Made by a program: the position numbers and the translations under genes. Of a stretch of 64,000 nt of DNA, positions 9,541 through 21,600 are shown in pieces (position 1 is the stretch's first letter; every line of letters starts with the position of its first letter). Source of the DNA: Zizania palustris (lineage: Eukaryota > Streptophyta > Magnoliopsida > Poales > Poaceae); contig JAAALK010000081.1 of the NCBI GenBank assembly GCA_019279435.1, positions 59,573,318-59,637,317 on the forward strand, given 5' to 3'. The notes beneath the pieces were generated by a model. That model was not told where the DNA came from. It saw only the letters and a program-made list of their open reading frames with translations, and did not search any database.

Positions 9541-12500
9541 TGTAGCGCCCCGATTTATCAAATCGAGACATTATTGAATTTCAGAAGAAAAACAATAATA
9601 CAAGAGGTTCATCATGCGACAACGTACATACGACAATACCCATGGTACGAAGACCATATTTATTACATCAAAGTTTTAATAAAAATAGTAATAAAAATAA
9701 TTAGAAAGCGGCATGACGAACATCTTCTTCAGGATTTTTCTTCTCGACTGGGTCGCTACTCCAGACCGTCTTCGTAGTAAGCATCCTCTGTGGGGTCCAA
9801 CGGGTATGAGTACAAAAAGTACTCAACAAGCCACCGCAAATGCAAGTAATAATGCAGGATAATAAACAAGGAAGGGTAATGGCTAACATTGCGGAAAAGT
9901 ACAGTTTCAGTTATTGCATTTAGTGTAATCATATTTTAATCATGCGGAAAAGTAAACATGAATATCAACAACATCAACTAACTCGAGGAGGACGTTTTAC
10001 CTCCTCGCACAACAGTCCTTACATGTCAATCCATCATGCACATACATATTCAAAGTAAACTAACTGGGGGATGTCACGCAACCCGCCCTTGACCGTGGGC
10101 TCGGCTTTTCGAAAAGATTTAAGACTCTGATCAGAGATGTACTACTGTACCCACAAGGCACGCACTCATCCCAAACGAGATGACCCATACCACGGGAACT
10201 CGTGCCAAAACCTCAGCATGAAATGTTCCAAGCGATAACCACCCGCTCTAGGTTTCGCCGGCGCGCCGGGCCGCATCCCGGCTAACGTCGCACCCCCTTT
10301 TGCGCCACATTGGTACAAGTCACCCGCAGGTGCAACTTGATCCATCTCCAAATGGTGGCCTCGGTTTGGAACAACCCATACCTTAGTTAGGACTTACCCA
10401 CTAGACTTGTGGTTAGTACGTAAGTGTATTGCAACGGATCCCTCAGACCGGTCCTTATAGTGCCCCGGGTGCTACCGACCAATGCCCTAGCTTGCACCCG
10501 GAACCCACCATGCATTCACTCACAACCACAACTCCAACACCGACAGAATTCCATAGATAAGAAACAATGGGGATCATATAGTAGAACCATGTACTACGAC
10601 TCATTTTTATCCTATAGCGATCGTGTCGATACATTGGACACTAACTAATAACATTTATCATATGGTGACAAGGAGTTTAGGCTAGAGAGCATGGCTTGGG
10701 TTGCACATCAAGGTCGGGGGATCCTAAATAAATATATTGTAAGGGTTCATTTGACTAATGCATATATAACCTATGTGTTTTAGCGATAGTTTAATCAAAC
10801 ATGGGTTCAATATGCTCAAAAGATTGGTTTGGTGACTTGCCATGTTCAGCAAAGGGAGAGGGAGGGACTTCGGGGAAGTACTCCGGCTCCTCGACGGCGT
10901 CGTAGTCTTTTTGATATAGTAAAGTAAAATAAAAAGAACACAACATTCAATCAAACAATATAACATTACATTATAAGCACATAAGGTAAAGTTGGTTTGA
11001 TTAAGAAAATAAAATAAATTCAATTGTTAAGGTTCTGTGGTTTATTTCATAAATAAATTTTAAAGGAATTAAAAAGTTGTCCTTTTTAGAAAGGGGTGTT
11101 TAAAAGTAAATAGCCTCTTATTAAATTTCCTGATAAATTTTAAAATGAAGGGTCCATGTTAATTTAGTGGTTTTCAGTACATGAACAGAAAAGGAATAAA
11201 TATGAATTTTCCTGAAGTTTAAATATTTGAATTCATATTTTAATTCTAAGGGCATTTGAATATTTATTTAAATAAACATGAAAAATTCAAAGTAAACCTA
11301 CTGTTTTTATTGCATAAACATGTAGAGAATAATATTATGAATTTTCTGAAATTGGAATGGCAATTTTTAGAGTTCAAATGCACCAGATATGAATTTTACA
11401 AGTTTAAAAGTATTTCTGAAATTCATTTTCAATTTTTAAACCCCTCGGGTCCACGGTGAGCCAGGCCCACGGTCAACCCGCGCACTGTGCGCGTGCGCCG
11501 GATCGATCTGGGCCATTGGATCCAGATCCAACGTGCGCAGGTGAGGCGGGGTGCTTAAGTGACAATGGATGGCCAGGATTAAAACGTGCGAAAGGGTACT
11601 ACGTGGACGCACGAGATCGATCGCGGGTTTTAAATGGAAATGGACGCGCGAGATTAAAACATACCCCTTCGCCGAGATCTAACGGTGCGGATTAGATCGC
11701 GTACGTGGGCTCACATGCGTCGCCCGATTGCGATCGCACGGTCGGGATCAGATCCGACACGGCACGGGTACTCGACCCGTGCCGGTCGTCTTCTCCGACG
11801 ACGGCGAGCGGGCCAGCGGCCACGGCGATCGACGGTGGCCCTAGCTAAGCCTAGAAATGGAAAGAGGGCACTACGGCGGTCACGACGGTACCTTAGGCGA
11901 GGCGAGGGGTCGACGAGAAGCGGTCGGCGGTGAGGGTAGACGACGAAGCTGTTCGGGCTCCTCATCGGCGATGGTATTCTGGCGGGGTTCGACGTCGGCG
12001 GAGGGGTGGCCGAGGTCGGGGTCGTCCTTGTGGTCGCAGCGGTGCGGTCGGCGAGGACGGAGAAGGACTCCGGCGACGGTGAGCGACGGCTGAAGAGGGG
12101 ACGGCGGTGGTGCGTTAAAACTTGGAGTGAGGGCGTTCTGTGCGTTCTCGCAATGTGTAGGCGTGGGGGTGAAATGCGGGTGGCCGGGGGGTTTAAATAG
12201 GGTCACCGGCAGGGGCAGAGGGGGCGCAATTGACGATGGCCGAGGGTTCACGCGTTTAAACGCCGGTGAGGTTCGGGTGGCATGCAGATTCATCGAACCT
12301 GGACGCAATCGGGCTGGGTTTAATTTGGGAAACGGTCACCGGAGCGCGGGGGTTTGAATGCCGGGCTCAATTTGAGGGGAGGGGGTCGGGGGCAACGGAT
12401 CCGAGGCGCGTTATTGCGTCGGCCGGCGAGGGGGGGTGATTTGGGGGCGGATCTCGCGGAGATGAAGGATCTGACAGGCGGGGGCCACTGGCCAGAGAGC

Positions 12501-12984
12501 GCGAGCGAGCGGGGGTGGCGACTGACGGGTGGGGCCGGGCTCGAGCGCGAGAGAGAAATGGTTGGCGCCGACAGGTGGGGTCGGGGTGTCGGGTGCGCGC
12601 GAGAGAGGAGAGGTGGTCACTGACGGGTGGGCTCCACAGGTTAGAAGGCGCGCGCGGGAGGGAGTGGGCTGGGTCGGCCGGGAGAGAGAAGGGAGGGGGG
12701 AGCCCGTTACTGTTTTAAAGCATTTCTGAATAAAAATAATTCTAGGAAATAGATTAAAATCTTAGGGCTACTTCCAAGGTTGGTAAAAATTTATAAAAAT
12801 TCTCAAAAATATATTTTTGGTCTTAGGATCATATACAAAAAGTTTCACCTCCTAGTTTGGCCATCTACTCTATGTTGTAGTTCAATTGGGTATAAAAGGG
12901 TATTTAAAGTATTTTCAGAAATATATATTCCAGGAAATTGAATTTAAAGATATTTTTATTGTTTTGAAAATTTGGGGTGTTACA
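9541..12984 (-). mobile_element. Solo LTR, Tekay/Retrosat-like Ty3/gypsy, about 3.44 kb
   Basis: It starts TGTAGCGCCCC and ends GGGGTGTTACA, inverted ends typical of long-LTR Tekay-type grass gypsy elements (TGTAACACCCC…). A perfect 5-bp duplication GCCCG flanks it (9536-9540 and 12985-12989). No gag, pol or PBS lies inside, so it is a solo LTR left by LTR-LTR recombination. On the minus strand a TATTTAAA box (12192-12199) precedes a GC-rich, gene-like R region (about 12180-11700), followed by an AT-rich U5. The open frames in the GC-rich part are not supported as genes. Confidence 0.85.
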
Positions 12985-13035
12985 GCCCGCCACTGATTAC
13001 ATCCGACCGCCACTACTAATAGCGGTAGGGATTAT
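12985..13035. repeat. Internal cluster of CACTA-type repeats (right part)
   Basis: It holds GCCCGCCACTGATTAC and GACCGCCACTACTAATAGCGG, continuing the array cut by the solo LTR. Together with 9335-9540 it forms one internal array. Confidence 0.75.
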
Positions 13036-13073
13036 CTAATATACGTTGTGCTTACATTTCGAGAAACACTTTG

Positions 13074-13160
13074 TAGCGTAGTGGTGCGGGGGTTGCTTTG
13101 GTTACATGCGGTTCGAGGTTCGAACCTTGCTACTGGCCTCTAATTTTCAACACTTTTTTT
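13074..13160 (+). other. tRNA-like Pol III promoter boxes (possible SINE head)
   Basis: TAGCGTAGTGG at 13074-13084 fits the A-box consensus. GGTTCGAACCT at 13117-13127 fits the B-box. Spacing is about 43 bp, and a run of seven T follows at 13154-13160. No cloverleaf for a functional tRNA is evident. It may be a tRNA-derived SINE fragment or a tRNA-like segment native to this CACTA family. Confidence 0.4.
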
Positions 13161-13375
13161 ATTGATGTTTAAATCCTCATTTGAACTTTAATTTTTTTAA
13201 CAATAAAAATACATCATAACTTATAAATTTAAAAAATTGGTATTTTCCCCCTCGATTTACGTTAGACATGTATTATTAATTAACTATAATTAAATAATAA
13301 CCTATATATATTACCAATATCTTAAACAAAATGACATAATTGATTTTACAAATATGCACACTAAACATAAATGAT

Positions 13376-14138
13376 CTAGCCTTGCACTAATTTTCCATCG
13401 CCATCGGTGCGTAGATAAGGAATGACACTGCCAAATGACAGTTTTGCTTCAACCACATTGATCCTTGATATGTCAACGAAAAACGGCACCTCTTCAAACT
13501 GATTGTATTCTTCTTCGTCTTTGACACCATCAACTCCAACAATTCTTTGTTTTCCTGGAGCAACGATGTATTTTTTTCTCGTCTTTAGGATCAAGAATGT
13601 AAAATACTTGTGCCATGGATTGAACAAGTATCCAAGGGTCATCTTTATAAGCCACCTTATTAAGGTCAACTATCGTAAACCCGTAATCATCCACCTCCAC
13701 ACCTTCTGAATGTCTGACCCACTAACACTTAAATACAGGGATTTCTATAGAGTTCCCGTAGTTAAGTTCCCATATTTCTTCGATGTATCCATAGTAAGCA
13801 TTCTTTTGTCCAGTGCTATCTTCTGCATCTGCTCTGACACCACTATTTTGGAGCTGACTCTCTTGATCCTTTGCTTTAGTATAGAATCTGAAACCAGTGA
13901 TGTCATACGCTTGCCATGTTTTAACCATGCTCAATGGACCGTAAGACAATTTATTTATAATTATCTCTTCGTCGGTTTCTCCAATCGAAAGGTTTAGATC
14001 CCTCAACCATGATGTAAAATGAATTTTGTGTTCTTTCATAATCCATTGGTCATCGTGATCTTCATTCTTTTCACGAAGCTCTTGCAGGTGTTGTTCAACA
14101 TATGGTCTCATAATCACCAACTGATGCATTACACACAC
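13376..14138 (-). pseudogene. CACTA DUF4216-type region
   Basis: Two minus-strand frames cover this region. One (14138-13722) includes RPYVEQHLQELREKN, LNLSIGETDEEI, YGPLSMVKTWQAYDITGFRF and YTKAKDQESQLQNSGV. The other (13669-13376) includes WHKYFTFLILKTRKKYIV, EEYNQFEEVPFFVDI and VEAKLSFG. The order (W-Y-D-I-x-G-Y-x-F-x-T, then Q-N-S-G-V, then Q-V-F-Y-V-like) is that of DUF4216, which follows TNP2 in plant CACTA elements. The two frames are offset near 13700, so one frameshift or intron lies there. Confidence 0.7.
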
Positions 14139-14253
14139 TGTAATGTGATTCTCTTATTGTTTGGTAGCAATTGTCTCGTATGATTTTCTTGCCTTTAGTT
14201 CCTTTACCGGTGAGTCTTCCATGGTGCCGTGACACGGGAACTTTATTGGTTTT

Positions 14254-16737
14254 TCAATCTCTTATGTAATCTGCGTAGGACTCAATGACTTCCTTAGTCG
14301 TGTAGCCCTCTATCATAGAACCCTCTGGATAAGAACGATTTCGTATGTAACCCTTGAAGATAACCATTAGACGCTCGCACGCATACATATTGTGCAGGTA
14401 CGTTGGACCGAGAACAAAGATTTGGTCTGCTATATGTATCATATAGTGCTCCATAATATCAAAATATGAAGGAGGAAAGCACATCTCAAGCTGACACATG
14501 GTCTCCCTCATTTGTTTACGTAATTCATTTAACTCTTCAGTGTCGATCACCTTCTTTGATATGGCGTTGAAGAAGTGACACATGCGTGTTATCACCATCT
14601 TCAAAAATGAATGTTTGATTCCTCTTACTGCGATGGCGAGGAATAGCCCAAGCATAACATGACAATCATGAGTGTTGCAGCTGCTCATCCTCAAATCTGC
14701 TACGGAGACAATATTATTTATATTCGTTGAGAATCCTATTGGAACTCTAATTCCATGAAGGCACCTGCAGATTGATCTTTTCTCATCAATTGTGAGGTTA
14801 TAGCTAGCAGACGGAAGGAAAAATTTTCCATTGGCCCTTTCCTATGGGTGAAGCTCAGGTATAATTCTGAGACTTTGAAGGTCCCTTCATACTTTGAGTA
14901 CATCTTTTGATTTGCCCGGTATGTCTAACAAAATACCGATGGTGCTTTCGAATACATTCTTCTCAATGTGCATTGTATCGATAGCATGACCAATCTCCAA
15001 CTCCTTCCAATAGGGCAAATATCTAAAGAAGATTGACTGCTTTTTAAATGGAGCGTCCTTTGAAATTTTTTTAGATTTCTTCCTCTTCTTTCCGAAAACA
15101 ACTTTGATATTCTTTACCATTTCGAATAGAAATTTGTCGTCTCGATGTCGTGGAGGCTGTCCAAGCTCAATTGTACCATCGAAATGGTTCTTATTTCTTC
15201 GATATTTGTTGTTTTTTGGTAAAAATTTGTGGTGTCCCATATATATTGTCTTAACGAATGATGGAAGATGCATAGATTTTGTCTTGTCCACACACAATAC
15301 ACATGTTGTATTTCCTTTAACATGTCTTGTTAGGGACATACGTCCTGGGTTGTCAGCTATGGTGCAAAAGATCATTGCTCTTAGATTGAATTGCTCTTTC
15401 TTGTGCTCATCCCACACACAGACACCATGTTCCCATAGACGTTTCGTAACCTCCATCAAAGGTTCTAGAAAGATATCAATGTCATTGCCAGGTTGTTTTG
15501 GACCGGAAATTAGAGTAGTGAGCATAAGGTATTTTCTTTTATGGCATAACCATGATGGAATGCTGAACAAGCATAGAAAGACCGGCTACGTACTATGTGG
15601 GTTCCTCATCTCACTGAAGGGATTCATTCCATCCGTGCTAAGTCCCATCCTGATATTGCTGGGATCGTCCGAGAAATCTAGATGGGCTAGGTCAAATGAT
15701 TTCCACTGCCTAGCATGCGCAGGGTGCCAAAGTTTTCCGTCCTTCTTTCACCCAGCAAAATGCAAGATTAATAGTTTAGCATCTCTAGGATTAGAGAACA
15801 TACGTTTCAAGCGATCAATCATCGGTAGGTACCACATTACTAAGGCTGGAACTTTTCTCTCCATCTTATATCCATGATGGTCTGCAATAACATTTTTCTT
15901 CCTCTTCTGTAACCTCTCATTCTTCTTCTAGTGGTCATAGTAGTCCTCCACAAAGTCATTTGGATGTATTTATCGACTTGCATTGCACTGCGGACATCTC
16001 TCTAACAATCCATACTCTTTTCGATATAGGATACAGTGGTTCGGGCATACATGAATCTTCTGAACGCCCAAAGTCAACGGACAAATCATCTTCTTTGCTT
16101 GGTACGTATCAGATGGTAGACCATTTGGTTTTGGCAAAACCTTTTTTAGGAGTTGGAAAAGATCTGAAAAAGTAGTGTCAGACCATACATTGCTGGCCTT
16201 CAGTTTCATAAGCTCAAGAATTGTCTACAACATAGTATACTGCTTATCGTATCGGTGGCATTCCTCGTAAAGAAGGTTTTTTGATGCTTTGTCAAGTGCT
16301 TCAAAGTTATCATATCCTTTGGTTGTAGTTCTCTGCAACAACACCTCAGGCGCAACATTTCACATTAGTTCCTCCACATCAAAGGTGTCATCATCATCAT
16401 GTGTTATGTCGGATGTATGATCACAACCTCTTCTATGTTGATGAGCATCTTGTGGCACATCAGAATGTTCAGGAGGGTTTTGGCCCATCTCACTGTGTTT
16501 CGTCCATCTATAATAGTTCTTCATGAAACCATTTTTCAACAAGTGAAATCGTATAGTTTCACGATCTGAACATGGATACATCGCTTCATTTTTACAAACT
16601 TTACAAGGACAATATATTGCCGCTTCACTCTGACGGGAAGCATATTGTGCGGACGCTTCAGTAAATTCAGTTACTCTGTTAAAATATGCCACCACATCTC
16701 CGTCGTTGGACGAGTACATCCAGGACATGTGCTCCAT
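14254..16737 (-). pseudogene. CACTA TNP2-type transposase with transposase-associated domain
   Basis: The start at 16737 opens MEHMSWMYSS, matching the usual M-x-x-S-W-M-Y start of the transposase-associated domain, with cysteines in IYCPCKVCKN. Then come TNP2 blocks: SDLFQLLKKVLPKPN and LPSDTYQAKKMICPL (16209-15970). 15570-14887 has AMIFCTIADNPGRMSLTRHV and CVLCVDKTKS, then AIDTMHIEKNVFESTIG. 14694-14254 has SCNTHDCHVMLG, MCQLEMCFPPSYFDIMEHY and YACERLMVIFKGYIRNR. DDE-family TNP2 cuts and joins the element ends. Several stops and frame changes between blocks, beyond what introns explain, suggest the gene is dead. Confidence 0.8.
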
Positions 16738-17314
16738 CTAAAACATATATTATTTGAAAAAATATTAATAAATTCATTATTGTTAATTTTAGTAATTTAC
16801 AAATTGAAAATATATTGATTTATTATCGCTCATAACAACATTAATTTAAAATGCTTTAATTCAAACTAAGTATTAAGTAGAAAAAAATATTAAATAAATT
16901 AACTACATTGGTTTCTCTCTCCAAACAACATAACTCTAGATCTATAATCATAAATCAAATTAAAAAAGAGATTAAACCGACGTAAAAAATTATACAAGTG
17001 ATGAATAATTGTGAGGAGGGTCATATTTGTTCATTTGGGAGAAAGAAACACTATAAATGGAAGATTATTTGAAAATTTCTATTCACAAACCCTAAATTAG
17101 TAAAACGCTAATAACTCATTATATACATGATTAAATATAAAATAAATGTGAGATTCGACATGGATTTACCTCCTAGAATGAAATCCTTCAAAAGAAACGA
17201 AAACAAAGCTTCCCCCTCTTTATCTAGATTTTTGTCGCCATTGTATGGACAAAATTAAATGCCAACTCTGGTAGAGCTTGGGGAGGAAGAAGGTGCACGT
17301 TTATAGCCAAAATA
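16738..17314 (-). other. 5' flank of the CACTA TNP2 gene
   Basis: AT-rich, with no coding frame. It separates the transposase start from the right subterminal repeats and should hold the transposase leader. I see no clear TATA box. Confidence 0.4.
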
Positions 17315-17447
17315 GTAGTGGCGGTCACAAGTGATGTCATCAATACTTCAGTAGCAGACAGCGTAGCAGCGGCGGGCATCACCAGCGCCCGCCACCACTA
17401 TTGTTAAAATAGTGGCGGTCTGGGCTGACGTCAGCACCAACCGCCAC
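17315..17447. repeat. Right subterminal repeat array of the CACTA element
   Basis: It includes AGTAGTGGCGGTC, AGCAGCGGCGGGC, GCGCCCGCCACCACTA, ATAGTGGCGGTC and CAACCGCCACTACT, the same motif set as the left end. The expected terminal TTTGTAGTG is absent, so the extreme end seems lost. Confidence 0.75.
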
Positions 17448-17451
17448 TACT

Positions 17452-17724
17452 TCTTTTGGCCAAGGATGCGGCGGGATGTCGTGCGCTACGTCTCACGCTG
17501 CACTACATGTAACAAAGCTAAGTCACACTTGAATCCCTTTAGACTTTATATGCCCCTTCCTGTTCCTCGCATCCCTTGGGAGTACACAGAGATAACAATG
17601 ACAAACACATCCAACACTCTATCATTCCTAGACCAATCACTCGCTCTCATGCTCGCAAGCTTAATTATGAGGTGCGTTCGTTTCTTACTTTACATAATGA
17701 TATGGATATGGATGGGATACTACT
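17452..17724 (+). pseudogene. G1 Ty3/gypsy pol, second fragment: integrase zinc finger joined to polyprotein tail
   Basis: The plus strand resumes G1 at FFWPRMRRDVVRYVSRCTTC (integrase zinc-finger CxxC) and MPLPVPRIPWEY. It then jumps, with a frame change near 17590, to PRPITRSHARKLNYEVRSFL, the tail motif. The whole integrase core is missing, so G1 carried an internal deletion. T1 is inserted at 17724, and the tail resumes at 52561. Confidence 0.85.
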
Positions 17725-18217
17725 TGTTGGTGTAAAAGATTACACTAACAGGTTTTCAGAGATTAGAAACTAACAAACGAAGTGTTTGCGAAGCGAACTA
17801 ATTCAAGCCTCCGAATAGGATAACAGCTTGGAGTAATTCGAAGTTGTGTATTGAATAACTCAGTCCCCCATCCTCATTACAAGGTAGAATGGGTGGTATT
17901 TATAGGTAAAAATCTTAAGGAAAAGACCTTTCTACCCTTAATTACAACTGACATAGTGGAAACTATTTGGTACCCCTAATAGGTTTAAAATGGTAAAAGA
18001 CTAATCTAATGAGGAAGAAGATAAGTTTTCCATCCTAGCTGACAGATAAGTTCTCTGAAGATTCGACATTCGAAGCTATACTCTAAACGGGGGTCTACAC
18101 TGATGCTTCGAACTTGATCACGTACTAAACCGGAGTTAATACTGGAACTTCGGTTTAGTAGATTGCCTTTGTCTTGTTACTGTAGAGACCTTGAGGATGG
18201 AGTATTTTCCCGCAACA
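17725..18217 (-). mobile_element. T1 3' LTR
   Basis: It begins TGTTGGTGTAAAAG and ends CCCGCAACA in plus orientation. A TATA box on the minus strand (complement of TATTTATA) is at 17897-17904. The flanking GTAGCCCCTCGAA is, on the minus strand, the polypurine tract TTCGAGGGGCTAC. About 94 percent identical to 52067-52560. Confidence 0.9.
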
Positions 18218-18545
18218 GTAGCCCCTCGAATACGATTCTCCATATAGTCTGTAAGGTTAGGAGAGTATTATACGCAAGAAAAATAATCATGCGTAAGGGT
18301 TAATAAAATTTATCACCTTCGGAATATGCAAAGTTCAGAACTTCGAATCGATTTTTAAAAGAGTTCTATTCAAGTAACTCGGAAATCAATTCCTATGAAG
18401 TCGAAAAGACTTCTGAACTTAGAAAAAATAGTCGTTAACCTTTTCCTTTCAGAAAAAATCTATAACGCTGCGTTGATTTCATGAGTAGTAACGGTCAAGA
18501 AGTTGGAACGCCAAGTCTAAACGGTAAAAAATCGGGAGTCCAGCC

Positions 18546-18553
18546 TATAAATA
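18546..18553 (+). promoter_or_regulatory. TATA box for the antisense gene of T1
   Basis: CCTATAAATAGAGG on the plus strand, just inside the 3' LTR and 96 bp before the ATG at 18649. The same arrangement is at 38874-38881 in T2. It is internal to the element, distinct from the LTR TATA box and on the opposite strand. Confidence 0.65.
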
Positions 18554-18648
18554 GAGGATCCAGGAGCATCCAAAATACCTTCTTCACCATCGTCGCGCAA
18601 TTCACCGTTTAGCCTCCAAACTTAACTCCAATCGCTATGTTCTGCTTG

Positions 18649-21600
18649 ATGGCGAAAACAAGCTTCAAGGCTCCCGGGACGACTTTGGCATTATCCCGGC
18701 AGCACGCCATGGCGGCGGCGGCGGCACCTGCAGGGAATCCCCAACAAGTCGGCCCCCATGACCTCCTTCCAGCCTCTTCAAAGTACTCCAACCAGTCTTA
18801 CAAACTGGGGACATCCACATGTAAGAGGAAGAAAATCACAGCAGTGGTTGAAGGAAAAATTAGCCTAGGGGTTAATGTCTAAAAACCCAGGAAAGAAGCC
18901 ATCCCTTCGCCGCGGCCCGGAGAAGTCGTCGTTTTCGAAGCCTTCTTCGAAGCAGGTTGGGACTTCTAGCGGTAGACTTCTTGTCGGAGGTACTGGATCT
19001 TTTCCACATTACCCTTCCTCAGTTGTCTTCGAATGCAATAGCGCCTGGCTATCTTTGAGTGGGTGATGCGGGCCGAAGGCTGCGAAGGGAGAGCAGAAAT
19101 ATTCACGGCGTTGCACAAAGCCTCCTGCCAGCCGAAGACTTACTAGGGATCTAGAGGGGAAAAGATCATAGTAGCCTTCGACAGCATCAACTCCAGACTC
19201 CGGGATGAATTCCAACTGCGATTCCCAGCGAATGCCATCAATGCTAGATGGTACACAGATTGGATCCTTCGGTGGTTCTATGCCAAAGTAGGAGCAGACA
19301 GCCGTTTGGCCGGGATTCTGCAAGACATATATTTCCGAAGGGAAGCCGAAGTCCATCCAGACCCAGCCAGCTCGAAGCCCGTCTTAATCGGCTTCAAAGG
19401 ATTGGTCACCGCATGAGCATGCGAGACTTGGCGGAGGAGTTTATCGGGCTCCAGTTTCCACCTTTGATGGCGAACTGGCCCATTAATTTCGAAGAGGATC
19501 CGGAGGGTGGACTCCGAAAGATTTCTCCGAGTTCGAGCTCTGCAGGTAACTTCGAAAACTACAACATGCTTCCTATATGATTATTTCATAAAAGATAACT
19601 AATAAAACTTATCTTTCTGCTCCACAAGCCTCTTTGACTTCGGAGCAAGTCGTTCGGACTTCGGAGAAGATTCTCGGGGCCCCTACCCCCGCTAAAAAAG
19701 AAAGGAGGATGAAGCTGGTAGGAAGTTGGGGCCGATTCAACCAAGTTTGGGGCCTACTCGGAGTCATAGCCCCTTCTCTTCTAGACTGGGTGCCTTCCGA
19801 GCTTGGTCCAAAGAAGAGAAAAGCCGATGCTAGGACTTCAGCACCATCCAAGACTCCAGTAAAGAAGTTAGCCCGTAAACCTAAAAATGTGGCTCCTTCC
19901 AAACCCGCTACTTCATATTTAGGTTCATCTGAAGATGAGGGAGTAAGAGAAATGCAAAGGGTCCTTATAGACCTTATTACCGGAGACGAAGAGGCGCGGG
20001 CGGATGTCGAAGTCGCAGCCATTAGTGATGTAGCGACTGTGCCTGCTACGCCAGACAACTCCGAACAGGCCGGGACCTCGAATGTCCTGCCTGACTTGCC
20101 GAGCCAAGAAGCCCCTGCTGTTGAAGGTGGAGTCGAAGTAGAAACTGATCAAGCTTCGATTCCGGACGAAACGGTAATTGTTGCTCGAAAAGAGGTTCCA
20201 ACAGCCAACCCTTCGATTCATGATCCTGAATCTGATGAAGTCTTCGAGGGGGCGTTCGACCCTCCAAGTAGTCCCGTACTTATTCGCCGATAGGATTTCA
20301 GATGTAACTTCATTAAAGCACCTTTTTCTTCACACTCTGCAGAATTATGCAATATATAATACCTTTGTTTTGGCAGGGTCTGCTCCCATGGAGACGACTC
20401 CTCCTACGAAGACTGCTCTTGGGACTTCGACATCTCCAAGGTCGGTTCCACAAGTTATAAAGATGGGGCCCGGAAAAGGTAAAGGGAAAATGGATCCTTT
20501 TCCTGCTCCGAACTCGGGATTAACTCCGTCGGAATCGATAGACGGAGGACAATCTGCGAAGGGGGCCAGTCCACCGAAGTTTCCGAGGATGCGGCGCAGC
20601 GCTTCGACCCTTCACCCAACAAAGACGACCAAAGAGCCTTGTCAATGCTCCCCCTCCTAGCTCCTTTTCTGGAGCGAAGGACCAGACTTCGGACTCTGCT
20701 AGAGCCTTTGGATCGAGCTAATCGCGAAGTTGGGGGAACTGTCTTGGTAGCCATACTTGGGGAGGCTGAAGGGTCAGAGCTGGATGGAGCTTTGGAATGG
20801 GCAGCATACCAGGTATGAAGTATCTGCAAAAACAGGATTAATTTCAACTTATGAATAATTTCTCACCTCGCTTTTTTCTTCGCAGCAAATAGTCTTGGCT
20901 CGAGCTGCAGCTGTTTCGAACGAACGGGAAAGTATTCGTCTCAAGGAGAGGATTACTGCCCTCCAAGGGAGTCTTGAGGGCTCCAAAATTCGAATTTTCA
21001 GCTTGGATGACATGGTAGCAGTGGAGAGGACAGCTAGACTTGGTCTGGAGGCTGCAAATCAGAAGCTTGAAGCCGAACAAATCTAACTTCGGGCTGAAAT
21101 AGAAAGAATGCGTATGGAGCAAGCAACCGTGGGGGCCGAGCTGGTCAAGCTCCGAGAAGAACAAACGAAGTCCATGGAGGAAGCCAGCAACCTGCTTAGC
21201 CAGAAGAACTCCTTGGTCACAGAGGCAGCCAAGCTATCTTCTTTGGTAGATGAGCTATCTTCGTCAAGGGATAATTTGGTTGAAGACAAAGTGAAGTCTG
21301 AGAAGGTTGCTGCGGAGGCCATGGACATCCTTCTAGGTGTCTTAGAATACTTCGGTATTTCTTGGACATTACCTTCGACTAGCGACGTCCCCTTGCTGCG
21401 ATGATTGAAAATGATCCAAGGAGCAGCGAAGATGATGAAGACAGCGGTTATTCGGTATGGGGAAATATCCGGCCAAGTATCCGCTCTCGGAATACTTCGC
21501 TACTACGAAGATCTAGGGCTATCAGTAGCACCAGACTCGGGGGCGGCTCCCATCACCTTCGATGACAACCAATTATTAAACCCTTCTGAGGACGTGGCCG

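Larger units (their letters stand above)
3226..17447 (-). mobile_element. CACTA (En/Spm) DNA transposon inserted in G1
   Basis: The inserted block separates two adjacent integrase codons of G1 (…VLSTQ | YFFWPRM…) and is bordered by the short direct repeat TACT (3222-3225, 17448-17451). CACTA elements usually give 3-bp duplications. Arrays of GTAGTGGCGGGC and its complement lie at both ends. The coding content is typical: transposase-associated domain, TNP2, DUF4216, then TNP1-like and Ulp1-like regions, all on the minus strand. The left end reads ACTACAAAGCG, close to canonical CACTAC. The right end lacks a matching terminal repeat, so its border is uncertain. A solo LTR of 3.4 kb lies inside. 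Confidence 0.85.

Noticed and set aside
11456..12729. Many overlapping open frames suggesting a GC-rich gene
   Set aside because: They lie inside a solo LTR, overlap in several frames on both strands and lack any known domain; explained by GC content.
13074..13160. A genuine tRNA gene
   Set aside because: Only A- and B-box-like motifs are present; no acceptor stem pairing or anticodon arm could be identified.
15104..15877. Plus-strand frame of 257 codons within the TNP2 region
   Set aside because: The minus strand carries recognisable TNP2 motifs here; the plus frame is the reverse complement shadow.
19609..20058. Minus-strand open frame opposite exon 2 of the T1 antisense gene
   Set aside because: It is a shadow of the K/P/S-rich plus-strand exon; no conserved domain and not shared intact with T2.
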